From Gammaproteobacteria bacterium (GTDB lineage: Bacteria; Pseudomonadota; Gammaproteobacteria; SZUA-229): a DNA stretch of 7,150 nt. Position numbers and translations under genes: made by a program. The notes under the pieces are model-generated. The model did no database searches and had not been told where the DNA came from. It saw only the letters and a program-made list of their open reading frames with translations. The DNA lies in assembly GCA_029879605.1 (NCBI GenBank), contig JAOUQA010000101.1, positions 1 through 7,150 on the forward strand. Reading direction: 5' to 3'. Position 1 is the first letter of the stretch. The number at the start of each line of letters is the position of its first letter. Shown piece by piece: positions 1 through 5,726 of the stretch.

Positions 1-443
1 AGTTCCAGTACTGGTATTTGTGAAGGATCACGTTTATAAATAGTTGGCGGATCAATTGTGTCTGGTAAAAAACGTTTGGCTCGATCAAGACGGGTACTGG
101 CTTCCCTTAATGCTACATCAATATCCATGCCATAAGGAAAACTCAGGCCAACAGCGCTGCGGCCCTCGGTAGTTGTAGACTGGACAACGATTGCACCCTC
201 AGTAATGGCCAGCTGTTCTTCCAGTTGTCGTGTGATCTGATCTTCCATGATACGTGCAGGCACGCCGGGATCAACTATACGTACTCGTACTTCAGGGTAA
301 ATAATTTTCGGTAGCAGATCAATTTTTAAACGTTCGAGAGAAAACAGGCCGATGACAATGATGGCCAGAGCCAGCATGCTGACAGCTACCGGTCTGTTGA
401 TCGACCAGGCAGCAAGCCCACCTGTCCGGAAGCGTTTTTTCAT
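1..443 (-). CDS. RND efflux permease, N-terminal part (truncated by window edge)
   Basis: This is the first 147 or so codons of an inner-membrane proton-driven RND transporter of the AcrB/HAE1 type. Reading leftward from the ATG at 443-441 gives an open frame to the window edge, starting MKKRFRTGGLAAWSINRPVA. A short basic N-terminus is followed by transmembrane helix 1 (about residues 18-36, AVSMLALAIIVIGLFSL). The family-typical entry into the periplasmic porter domain follows: DLLPKIIYPEVRV, PGVPARIMEDQIT, TTTEGRSAVGLSF, then DIDVALREAS and DPPTIYKRDPSQIPV. The start lies one base after the stop of the upstream adaptor gene, with a weak GAG 8 nt before the ATG, so the two are probably co-transcribed and translationally coupled. 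The TM4 proton-relay aspartates and the rest of the protein lie outside the window, so substrate class (drug or metal) cannot be judged. Family assignment is firm; completeness is unknown. Confidence 0.93.
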   Translation of the reverse strand, partial: MKKRFRTGGLAAWSINRPVAVSMLALAIIVIGLFSLERLKIDLLPKIIYPEVRVRIVDPGVPARIMEDQITRQLEEQLAITEGAIVVQSTTTEGRSAVGLSFPYGMDIDVALREASTRLDRAKRFLPDTIDPPTIYKRDPSQIPVLE

Positions 444-444
444 A

Positions 445-1473
445 TTATTTGCTCGTTACTTCTTTGTCATGTTCCAGGCCAAAGAAGCCCTTGCTTACAA
501 TTACATCATTTTCATTAAGACCTTCGAGAATCTCGATATCTTCATTGTGTTGAATGCCTGTGCGTATATTAACGCGCCTGGCTTTATTATCTTCAACTCT
601 GAATACATAAGTACCCTGGTTGTCATGTCGTACAGTATCAAAGGGAATCATTAATCTTGGTTTAATATCTGTCGACAGAGTGATTCTGCACAACTGACCT
701 GGCAGTGCACCCTGGGGTACAGGACTGATTTTTACTTCCACTGTTCCACGACGTGTATCGGCATCAATGGTTGGATAAATACGAGCAACAGTACCGCTAA
801 AACTGTTATCACCCAGCGCATCAATTTTAAAGGTAACCGGGTCATTCTGTTTAATCAGTGGTAATAATAATTCAGAAATATAAACGCGGGCTTTCAGGCT
901 GCTGGTGTCAATTAATGTCAGTATATGACTGTGCAGGGGGATAATATCGCCGGGTTCAACTCGACGTTCACTGATAATACCGTCAAAGGGTGCTGTGATC
1001 TGTGTATATTCGAGTCGTGTCTGATGGCGGTTAACATCTGCCTGGGCAATATTGACCGCGGTTTTAGCTTTGGCAATCTGGTCTTCGGAAGCCAGTTTGC
1101 GAGGCACAAGTTTTTGTATGCGTTTAAGATCAAGTTTAACCTGTTTCAGTGAAGCAGATGCCTTGTTAAGATCAGTTTTGATAAGCGTATCATCAAGTGA
1201 TGCGAGTAATTCATCTTTTAGTGCAGTATCACTTTCGTATTTGGGTAAAGACTTCAGCAGCCCCTGTTCCTGGTTAAAAATGCGCACGGTACGAATTGCC
1301 TGCAAGGTACCTGGCAAAGTTGTTTGTAGACTGACATCCTGCAGGCTTACCGTTGTGGTTTCTACCAGGTGCGCGGGTTTTTTGCGCTGACTGGAATCAT
1401 TGTCATCGCAGGCGGTGACAAGAAAAATCATGCACAGTAGAGGTATGGCCTTGTGGATAATATGGGCAATCAT
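445..1473 (-). CDS. RND periplasmic adaptor (membrane fusion protein), lipoprotein
   Basis: This 342-residue HlyD/AcrA-family adaptor bridges an RND permease to an outer-membrane channel in the periplasm. The N-terminus is a lipoprotein signal: basic/polar start, hydrophobic core (residues 9-19), then lipobox LVTAC with the lipidated Cys at 22. Asp23 and Asp24 follow; Asp at +2 is the inner-membrane retention signal known from enterobacteria, and AcrA has the same CDD. Domains in order: first lipoyl half about 55-95, alpha-hairpin about 98-152 (KASASLKQVKLDLKRIQKL, then a heptad-rich return helix), second lipoyl half about 154-185 with the family motif YTQITAPFDGIISERRVEPGD, beta-barrel about 190-268 (including RGTVEVK and LPGQL), and a membrane-proximal domain to the end (MIPFDTVRHD, GLNENDVIVSKG). 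Length is usual for small adaptors. It is the first gene of a leftward unit and runs one base short of the RND permease, its likely partner. No strong Shine-Dalgarno precedes the ATG; the start is chosen because it gives the signal peptide. Confidence 0.95.
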   Translation of the reverse strand: MIAHIIHKAIPLLCMIFLVTACDDNDSSQRKKPAHLVETTTVSLQDVSLQTTLPGTLQAIRTVRIFNQEQGLLKSLPKYESDTALKDELLASLDDTLIKTDLNKASASLKQVKLDLKRIQKLVPRKLASEDQIAKAKTAVNIAQADVNRHQTRLEYTQITAPFDGIISERRVEPGDIIPLHSHILTLIDTSSLKARVYISELLLPLIKQNDPVTFKIDALGDNSFSGTVARIYPTIDADTRRGTVEVKISPVPQGALPGQLCRITLSTDIKPRLMIPFDTVRHDNQGTYVFRVEDNKARRVNIRTGIQHNEDIEILEGLNENDVIVSKGFFGLEHDKEVTSK

Positions 1474-1583
1474 CTATTTATGTCGCTATTTTAATAATAA
1501 GGTGACTATTATTCCATAAAGTATATTGTAATGAGTAACTTGCATTTATACTCTAACCTCATTTATCGAATAAGCCCAGAATA
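1474..1583. promoter_or_regulatory. Divergent intergenic region between adaptor and ABC exporter
   Basis: These 110 AT-rich bases separate the leftward adaptor gene from the rightward ABC exporter and must hold the promoters for both unless transcription enters from elsewhere. A rightward -10 candidate is described separately. Leftward, TAAAAT and TATTAT are possible -10 boxes close to the adaptor start, but no convincing -35 is correctly spaced. A short AT-rich inverted repeat (AATAATA at 1493-1499, TATTATT at 1507-1513, 7-nt loop) sits on the adaptor side; it could be an operator, but AT-rich repeats this short arise by chance. Confidence 0.5.
1526..1552 (+). promoter_or_regulatory. Possible sigma70 promoter for the ABC exporter
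   Basis: TATACT at 1547-1552 matches the -10 consensus at five of six positions and would place the transcription start near 1559, about 25 nt before the ATG at 1584. The -35 is weak: TTGTAA at 1526-1531 with a short 15-nt spacer, or TATTGT at 1524-1529 with 17. This is inference from consensus matching only. Confidence 0.35.
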
Positions 1584-3395
1584 ATGTACGTACATTTCCG
1601 CCCCACGGAAGCACCCCATAACGAGCGCACTGATTTATATAATATTAAACGCATGATGCCATTTCTATGGAGTTACAGGGGGCGAGTGCTGTTTGCCCTG
1701 GTCTCGTTGATGCTGGCCAAGTTTGCCACGGTGGGTGTGCCCATTGTGCTCAAGGAAATTGTTGATCAACTGGACCTGGTACTCAATGATCCTGCTTCAA
1801 TAGCTGCGGCATTGCCGCTGAGTCTGTTACTGGGCTACGGTGCTTTGCGGCTGATGAATGTCATGTTCAGTGAATTACGTGACGCGGTTTTTGCCCGGGT
1901 GAGGTATCGTGCCATGCGCGATATTTCTACCAAGGTGGTAAGACACCTGTATGACCTGTCTTTAAATTTTCATCTTGAACGTCGCACCGGTGGCATTTCC
2001 AGGGATCTTGAGCGAGGAACGCGCAGCCTGTCATCCATACTTAATTATTTAACCTTTAATATCATTCCAACCCTGACTGAATTTGCCCTGGTCGCGATTG
2101 TGCTATTCAGTCAGTATGACGCACACTTTGCCCTGATTACATTTGCAACGGTAGCAATTTATATTATCTACACCATGGCTGTGACCGAGTGGCGTATGCA
2201 TTTTCGTCATGCCATGAATGCCTATGATTCACAGGCTAATTCACAGGCCGTGGATGGCCTGATTAATTATGAAACCGTGAAATATTTTAATAACGAAGCC
2301 TATGAACTGGATCGTTATAACCACACATTAAGCCAGTGGGAAGACTCGGCAGTGAAAAGCACCAGTACCATGGCGCTGTTAAATTTTGGTCAGGGGGCGA
2401 TTATTGCCCTCGGGGTCACGGTGATTATGATCTATGCTGCCCAGGGTGTGCTGGATGGTGACATGAGCCTGGGTGACCTGGTGCTGGTGAATGCCATGAT
2501 GTTGCAACTGTTCATTCCACTGGGGTTTCTCGGCATCATCTATCGCTCCATGAAGCATGCCCTGGCAGATATGGATTTAATGTTCAAACTGCTGGATACC
2601 CGGCCGGAAATCCAGGATCAGGACCAGGCAAAATCATTAGTGATCACCGATGCCGTGGTGGAATTTGATCATGTTAACTTTGCCTATAATCCCGACCGGC
2701 AAATACTCCATGATGTAAGCCTGCGAATTCCCAGTGGTCAGAAGCTTGCCGTGGTTGGCCCATCCGGTGCGGGTAAGTCGACCCTGGCTCGTTTGTTGTT
2801 TCGTTTTTACGATGTCACCGGTGGCAGCATTACTATTGATGGTCAGGATATTCGACAGTTGAGTCAGCGTAGTTTGCGTGAGTCCATTGGCATCGTGCCC
2901 CAGGATACGGTGCTGTTTAACGACAGCATTTATCACAATATCCAGTATGCCCATCCCGATGCCACGGAAGTGGATGTCAGGCGGGCAGCACAACTGGCTA
3001 ATATTCATGATTTTATCGAGCAGTTGCCCCAGGGTTATGACACGGTAGTGGGTGAGCGGGGCCTGAAACTCTCCGGTGGCGAAAAACAGCGGGTGGCCAT
3101 TGCCCGGGTGATATTAAAGAACCCGCGCATCCTGGTCTTCGATGAAGCGACCTCGTCACTGGATTCCCATTCAGAGCAGGTTATCCTGCAATCCCTGAGA
3201 GATGTAGCGCAACAGCATACTACCCTGGTTATAGCTCATCGATTATCTACCATTGTGGATGCCGACCAGATCCTGGTAATGGATCAGGGGCGGATTGTCG
3301 AGCAGGGTAATCATCAACAACTGATTGAATCACAAGGAGTTTATGCGCGTCTCTGGGAGCTGCAGAAAGAGCAGCAAGAGCAGGTTCAGCACTAG
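1584..3395 (+). CDS. Atm1/ABCB7-type ABC exporter (fused permease and ATPase)
   Basis: This 603-residue half-transporter should homodimerise in the inner membrane and export substrate using ATP. Residues about 30-325 form the six-helix transmembrane domain and about 355-595 the ATPase. Visible ATPase motifs: A-loop Tyr368, Walker A GPSGAGKST (392-400), Q-loop Gln440 (GIVPQDTVLFND), signature LSGGEKQ (496-502), Walker B ILVFD with catalytic Glu521, D-loop SSLD (524-527) and H-loop His552. All are intact. Atm1-family marks in the membrane domain are EWRMHFR (Arg204/Arg208), NYETVKYFNNEAYE (228-241) and LLNFGQ (Asn267/Gln270). In characterised homologues equivalents of these residues contact glutathione. 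Family members export glutathione conjugates, glutathione-polysulfide or metal-thiol species; which applies here is inference. The start gives the usual short cytosolic lead before the LPYLW-like MPFLWSYRGRV. The Shine-Dalgarno is poor; Met24 or Met25 are less likely alternatives. It appears monocistronic, with its own promoter and a 193-bp gap before the next gene. Confidence 0.95.
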   Translation: MYVHFRPTEAPHNERTDLYNIKRMMPFLWSYRGRVLFALVSLMLAKFATVGVPIVLKEIVDQLDLVLNDPASIAAALPLSLLLGYGALRLMNVMFSELRDAVFARVRYRAMRDISTKVVRHLYDLSLNFHLERRTGGISRDLERGTRSLSSILNYLTFNIIPTLTEFALVAIVLFSQYDAHFALITFATVAIYIIYTMAVTEWRMHFRHAMNAYDSQANSQAVDGLINYETVKYFNNEAYELDRYNHTLSQWEDSAVKSTSTMALLNFGQGAIIALGVTVIMIYAAQGVLDGDMSLGDLVLVNAMMLQLFIPLGFLGIIYRSMKHALADMDLMFKLLDTRPEIQDQDQAKSLVITDAVVEFDHVNFAYNPDRQILHDVSLRIPSGQKLAVVGPSGAGKSTLARLLFRFYDVTGGSITIDGQDIRQLSQRSLRESIGIVPQDTVLFNDSIYHNIQYAHPDATEVDVRRAAQLANIHDFIEQLPQGYDTVVGERGLKLSGGEKQRVAIARVILKNPRILVFDEATSSLDSHSEQVILQSLRDVAQQHTTLVIAHRLSTIVDADQILVMDQGRIVEQGNHQQLIESQGVYARLWELQKEQQEQVQH

Positions 3396-3456
3396 TTTAG
3401 TCAACTGAAAAAGATCAATATACGGGAATCTGTGGTGCCTGGGGCCGGTGTTTATT

Positions 3457-3531
3457 ATGGCTTTATGCCTGCTTGTGCTGTTTGGGTGTATCCAGGTTTA
3501 TTGGATGCAAATAATTGATGCGCAGGCTTGA
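3457..3531 (+). CDS. Doubtful 24-aa hydrophobic mini-ORF
   Basis: ATG at 3457 opens a 24-codon frame ending in TGA at 3529-3531, reading MALCLLVLFGCIQVYWMQII then DAQA. It could form one membrane helix. The frame is open back to a stop at 3406-3408, so a GTG start at 3448 is also possible. There is no clear Shine-Dalgarno; the nearest purine run (GGGG at 3441-3444) is 12 nt upstream. I do not recognise a family, and a chance ORF or gene remnant is at least as likely as a real small membrane protein. Confidence 0.12.
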   Translation: MALCLLVLFGCIQVYWMQIIDAQA

Positions 3532-3533
3532 AT

Positions 3534-3545
3534 ATAGCTAGCTAT
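3534..3545. repeat. 12-bp perfect palindrome upstream of the tetR promoter
   Basis: ATAGCTAGCTAT is its own reverse complement. It lies 16 bp upstream of the proposed -35 box, where an activator or second regulator could bind. It differs in sequence from the inverted repeat over the -10 box, so it is not a second copy of that site. Function is unproven. Confidence 0.3.
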
Positions 3546-3561
3546 TAATTAAAAAATTTAC

Positions 3562-3590
3562 TGGACAGGCGTCTGATTCTGTTATTTAAT
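3562..3590 (+). promoter_or_regulatory. Sigma70-like promoter of the tetR-tolC-RND operon
   Basis: TGGACA (3562-3567) matches the -35 consensus at five of six positions. TTTAAT (3585-3590) matches the -10 at five of six, with the optimal 17-bp spacer. Transcription would begin near 3597. An A/T tract just upstream resembles an UP element. The -10 overlaps the inverted repeat at 3586-3607, so a protein bound there would block polymerase. The three following genes are tightly packed with no room for another obvious promoter, so this one probably serves the whole operon. Confidence 0.6.
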
Positions 3591-3607
3591 GACTGGTCAG
3601 TCATTAA
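3586..3607. promoter_or_regulatory. Inverted repeat, likely TetR-family operator (autoregulation)
   Basis: Two perfect 10-bp arms, TTAATGACTG and CAGTCATTAA, flank a central GT, giving a 22-bp near-perfect palindrome. Size and TGAC...GTCA style fit operators bound by TetR-family dimers. It covers most of the -10 box and the predicted transcription start, and lies directly upstream of the TetR-family gene. The natural reading is that the regulator represses its own operon here and an effector releases it. The repeat is seen directly; the binding partner is inferred. Confidence 0.65.
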
Positions 3608-3610
3608 TTC

Positions 3611-3614
3611 AGGA
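3611..3614 (+). promoter_or_regulatory. Ribosome-binding site that decides the tetR start
   Basis: AGGA sits 7 nt before the ATG at 3622. No comparable site serves the in-frame ATG at 3589, which lies within the proposed -10 box and upstream of the predicted transcript start. Confidence 0.6.
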
Positions 3615-3621
3615 TGATGCC

Positions 3622-4278
3622 ATGGTTTTTTCTGCTTCTACACCAGAAACCCCCTCCCGATGGAAACGACGTAAAGAAGCGCGGCCGGAAGAAATACTGG
3701 GTGCCGCTCTTGAACTATTTACCGAAAAAGGCTTTGCTGCGACTCGCATGGATGATGTAGCGAAGCTGGCCGGGATTTCCAAGGGCACGCTTTACAACTA
3801 CTTTGAAAGCAAGGAAAGTATTTTCCATGCCGTGGTGCAGGAACTGATTGCACCCCAGATAGAAGAGTTTGAATCCATGATTGCCCGCTATGATGGGCCG
3901 ACAGATCATTTATTACGCCAGTTAATTCGTACCTGGTGGACACGGGTTGGAGAAACCCGGTTATCGGCGATTCCCAAAATTGTGATTTCTGAGTCGGGTA
4001 ACTTTCCGGAACTGGCCCAGTATTTTGTTGATAACGTGGTGAAACGGGCACGTAAACTATTCACAGACATTATCAGTAAAGGGGTGGTGACCGGGGAGTT
4101 TAATACCGTTGAACCCCGGACAGTTGCCCGTTTAATTGTTGCACCGCTGGTCTATGCCACTATCTGGCAACATTCATTACAGCCTTTCGATGATGATTAC
4201 CTGTCAGATGAATATATCGATACGCATATTAAATTTATTTTAAGAAGCTTAATTAAAGATCAAAGGATTGATTTATGA
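3622..4278 (+). CDS. TetR/AcrR-family transcriptional regulator
   Basis: This protein is 218 residues from ATG 3622; an in-frame ATG at 3589 would give 229. I choose 3622 because it has a well-spaced AGGA and because 3589 falls inside the -10 box and inverted repeat. After a basic arm (SRWKRRKEARPEEIL), residues about 23-68 form the TetR DNA-binding domain: AALELFTEKGFAATRMDDVA, then the recognition part GISKGTLYNYFESKESIF. The C-terminal half (about 75-215) is a helical ligand/dimer domain resembling AefR-like TetR regulators, with PKIVISESGNFPELAQYFV and an end region of ARLIVAPLVYATIWQHS. Family members usually repress adjacent efflux genes and are released by small hydrophobic ligands; the ligand cannot be read from sequence. 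The stop overlaps the start of the downstream tolC-family gene by four bases (ATGA), so regulator and channel are translationally coupled. Confidence 0.94.
   Translation: MVFSASTPETPSRWKRRKEARPEEILGAALELFTEKGFAATRMDDVAKLAGISKGTLYNYFESKESIFHAVVQELIAPQIEEFESMIARYDGPTDHLLRQLIRTWWTRVGETRLSAIPKIVISESGNFPELAQYFVDNVVKRARKLFTDIISKGVVTGEFNTVEPRTVARLIVAPLVYATIWQHSLQPFDDDYLSDEYIDTHIKFILRSLIKDQRIDL
4262..4267 (+). promoter_or_regulatory. Ribosome-binding site for the tolC-family gene
   Basis: AAAGGA lies inside the end of the tetR coding region, 7 nt before the ATG at 4275. It supports that start and the four-base overlap. Confidence 0.6.
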
Positions 4279-5723
4279 AATTAACCGCAGGCCTGGCGCT
4301 GTCTTTGCTGATTCTGCCGATGTCTGTTCCATTATCTGCCCAGACTATGAATTTGCAACAGGTTATTCAGCAGGTTGTTGATCATTATCCTTCGTTGAAA
4401 GTTGCTGCTATTCAGGTTGAGCGTGCGCGCCAGGAAAATATAAAAGTTGAAGGTCAGTTAGCCTGGCAATTATCCGCACGGGGTGGTGTGTCACGCAATA
4501 TTTCTTTATTTGGCACACCGACTGATCGAGTTGATGTGTCGGGCCAGGTGCAGCGGCAATTGTCATCCGGTGCATCTGTTTCAGTTAATGCATCGATGAA
4601 TCGTGAAGATGCAACGACAACGTTTAGTCCATTGCAACCAAACCCATCTTCAACATCAATTGTTGATCTCAGTTACCGTCATCCATTGGCACAGGGTTCA
4701 GATAATCCTGTTTATACCCAGGGCAGGGAGCAGGCTCACGCCAGGGAAATGATTAGTCGCGCTGAACGACAGGCCATACATGATCAACTGGCGGCACAAA
4801 TAATAGAACTGTATGTTTCCGCGATTACAACACAGGCCAGGATGAAAAATACCCGGCAGGCAATAGAACGCAGTCAGCGTTTACTGGCCTATATCAATGA
4901 TCGTTTTGGTATGGGTCTGACGGAAGAAAAAGACCGGTTGCAGGCTAAAGCACAATTGAGTCGACAACAGGCTGAACTCAAGACCCTGCAGATTTTCTGG
5001 CAGCAGCAACGCATTGCACTTAATCGTTTAATGGGACGTGACTGGTCAGCAGAATTAAACCTGGTTGCGGAAATAACTCCAGCTCAAAGTAGTGTTTCAC
5101 ATACAGAGTTATTTACACAACTCAGTGCTTACAGTCCGCCACTTGCGAAAGTGAATGCACAAATCAAGCTGGCTGATACAGCCATTGAACTGGCTCGAGA
5201 CGCAAAAAAAGATAACCTGGATTTATTAATGTTTGTGGGTAACCAGAACTACAGTGGTGATACGCTGGCAGGTACGCAAAGTGAATCAGAAGTCTTTGGT
5301 GGTGTTAGCCTGGAATACCAGCGTGGTTTGAACAAGAGTGCGTATGATGCTGCTATTTACCAGGCACAGCTGGATCGAGATGTAGCACTGGAAAATAAAA
5401 AACAGCTACTCGAAGATCTAAATTATGATCTTGCCAGTTTACTGGCAGAAATAAAAATGGCGGATGCTGCAGTACAGGCTTATCAAATAAGTGTAAAGAA
5501 TGAACGATTGAAACTTAAAGAAGCCGAACAACGTTACCAGTCCGGTCGAACTGATACTGATCAGTTAATTCAGTTTGAGTCACAGTTATCGCAGGCGATG
5601 TTGTCTTATGAGTTACAGAAAATTGAAGTTAACAGGCGTTATCACAAATTAACACTTTTACTTGGGCAATTATGGCAAATGATTAAATTACCTGACTATT
5701 CTTTTCAGGGGCCGGGGGAGTAA
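4275..5723 (+). CDS. TolC-family outer-membrane efflux channel
   Basis: This 482-residue outer-membrane factor forms, as a trimer, the exit duct of tripartite efflux pumps. A Sec signal peptide is clear: MKLTAG, hydrophobic core (about 7-16), and likely signal peptidase I cleavage after Ala22 (PLSA then QT). There is no lipobox Cys, so unlike OprM-type channels it is not a lipoprotein. Two OEP repeats follow. The first spans about 27-255, with beta-strand segments around 85-137 (DLSYRHPLAQGSDN) and long helices 160-250 (including GLTEEKDRLQAKAQLSR and ALNRLMGRDW). The second spans about 275-465, with strands around 338-350 and helices 355-465 (ERLKLKEAEQRYQSGRTDTD, then QLSQAMLSYELQ). The Gln/Ala/Leu-rich coiled coils fit the periplasmic tunnel. 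It overlaps tetR by four bases and ends three bases before the RND permease start. The adaptor that normally sits in such operons is not between them. Confidence 0.94.
   Translation: MKLTAGLALSLLILPMSVPLSAQTMNLQQVIQQVVDHYPSLKVAAIQVERARQENIKVEGQLAWQLSARGGVSRNISLFGTPTDRVDVSGQVQRQLSSGASVSVNASMNREDATTTFSPLQPNPSSTSIVDLSYRHPLAQGSDNPVYTQGREQAHAREMISRAERQAIHDQLAAQIIELYVSAITTQARMKNTRQAIERSQRLLAYINDRFGMGLTEEKDRLQAKAQLSRQQAELKTLQIFWQQQRIALNRLMGRDWSAELNLVAEITPAQSSVSHTELFTQLSAYSPPLAKVNAQIKLADTAIELARDAKKDNLDLLMFVGNQNYSGDTLAGTQSESEVFGGVSLEYQRGLNKSAYDAAIYQAQLDRDVALENKKQLLEDLNYDLASLLAEIKMADAAVQAYQISVKNERLKLKEAEQRYQSGRTDTDQLIQFESQLSQAMLSYELQKIEVNRRYHKLTLLLGQLWQMIKLPDYSFQGPGE
5714..5720 (+). promoter_or_regulatory. 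Ribosome-binding site for the right-hand RND permease
   Basis: GGGGGAG at the very end of the tolC-family coding region lies 6 nt before ATG 5727. It favours that ATG over the in-frame TTG at 5724. Confidence 0.55.
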
Positions 5724-5726
5724 TTG

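Larger units (their letters stand above)
3396..3588. other. Intergenic region between ABC exporter and tetR operon
   Basis: This 193-bp gap holds no recognisable gene. I see no convincing rho-independent terminator after the ABC stop codon: there is no GC-rich stem followed by a T-run. It contains a doubtful hydrophobic mini-ORF (3457-3531), the 12-bp palindrome at 3534-3545, an A/T-rich tract at about 3546-3560 that could act as an UP element, and the promoter of the downstream operon. Confidence 0.6.

Noticed and set aside
352..654. Plus-strand open frame of 100 codons spanning the adaptor/RND junction.
   Set aside because: It is opposite two convincing minus-strand genes and crosses their junction, with no family resemblance.
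2637..3008. Minus-strand open frame of 123 codons.
   Set aside because: It is antisense to the ATPase domain of the ABC exporter, including Walker A. No independent support.
3396..3460. Possible terminator after the ABC exporter.
   Set aside because: GC-rich bases occur around 3436-3449, but they do not form a stable stem followed by a T-run.
5039..5049. TGACTGGTCAG inside the tolC-family gene matches the core of the tetR operator.
   Set aside because: Only one half-site plus the centre matches, and the outer arm is lost. It encodes ordinary family sequence (GRDWSAEL), so a chance match is likelier than an internal operator.
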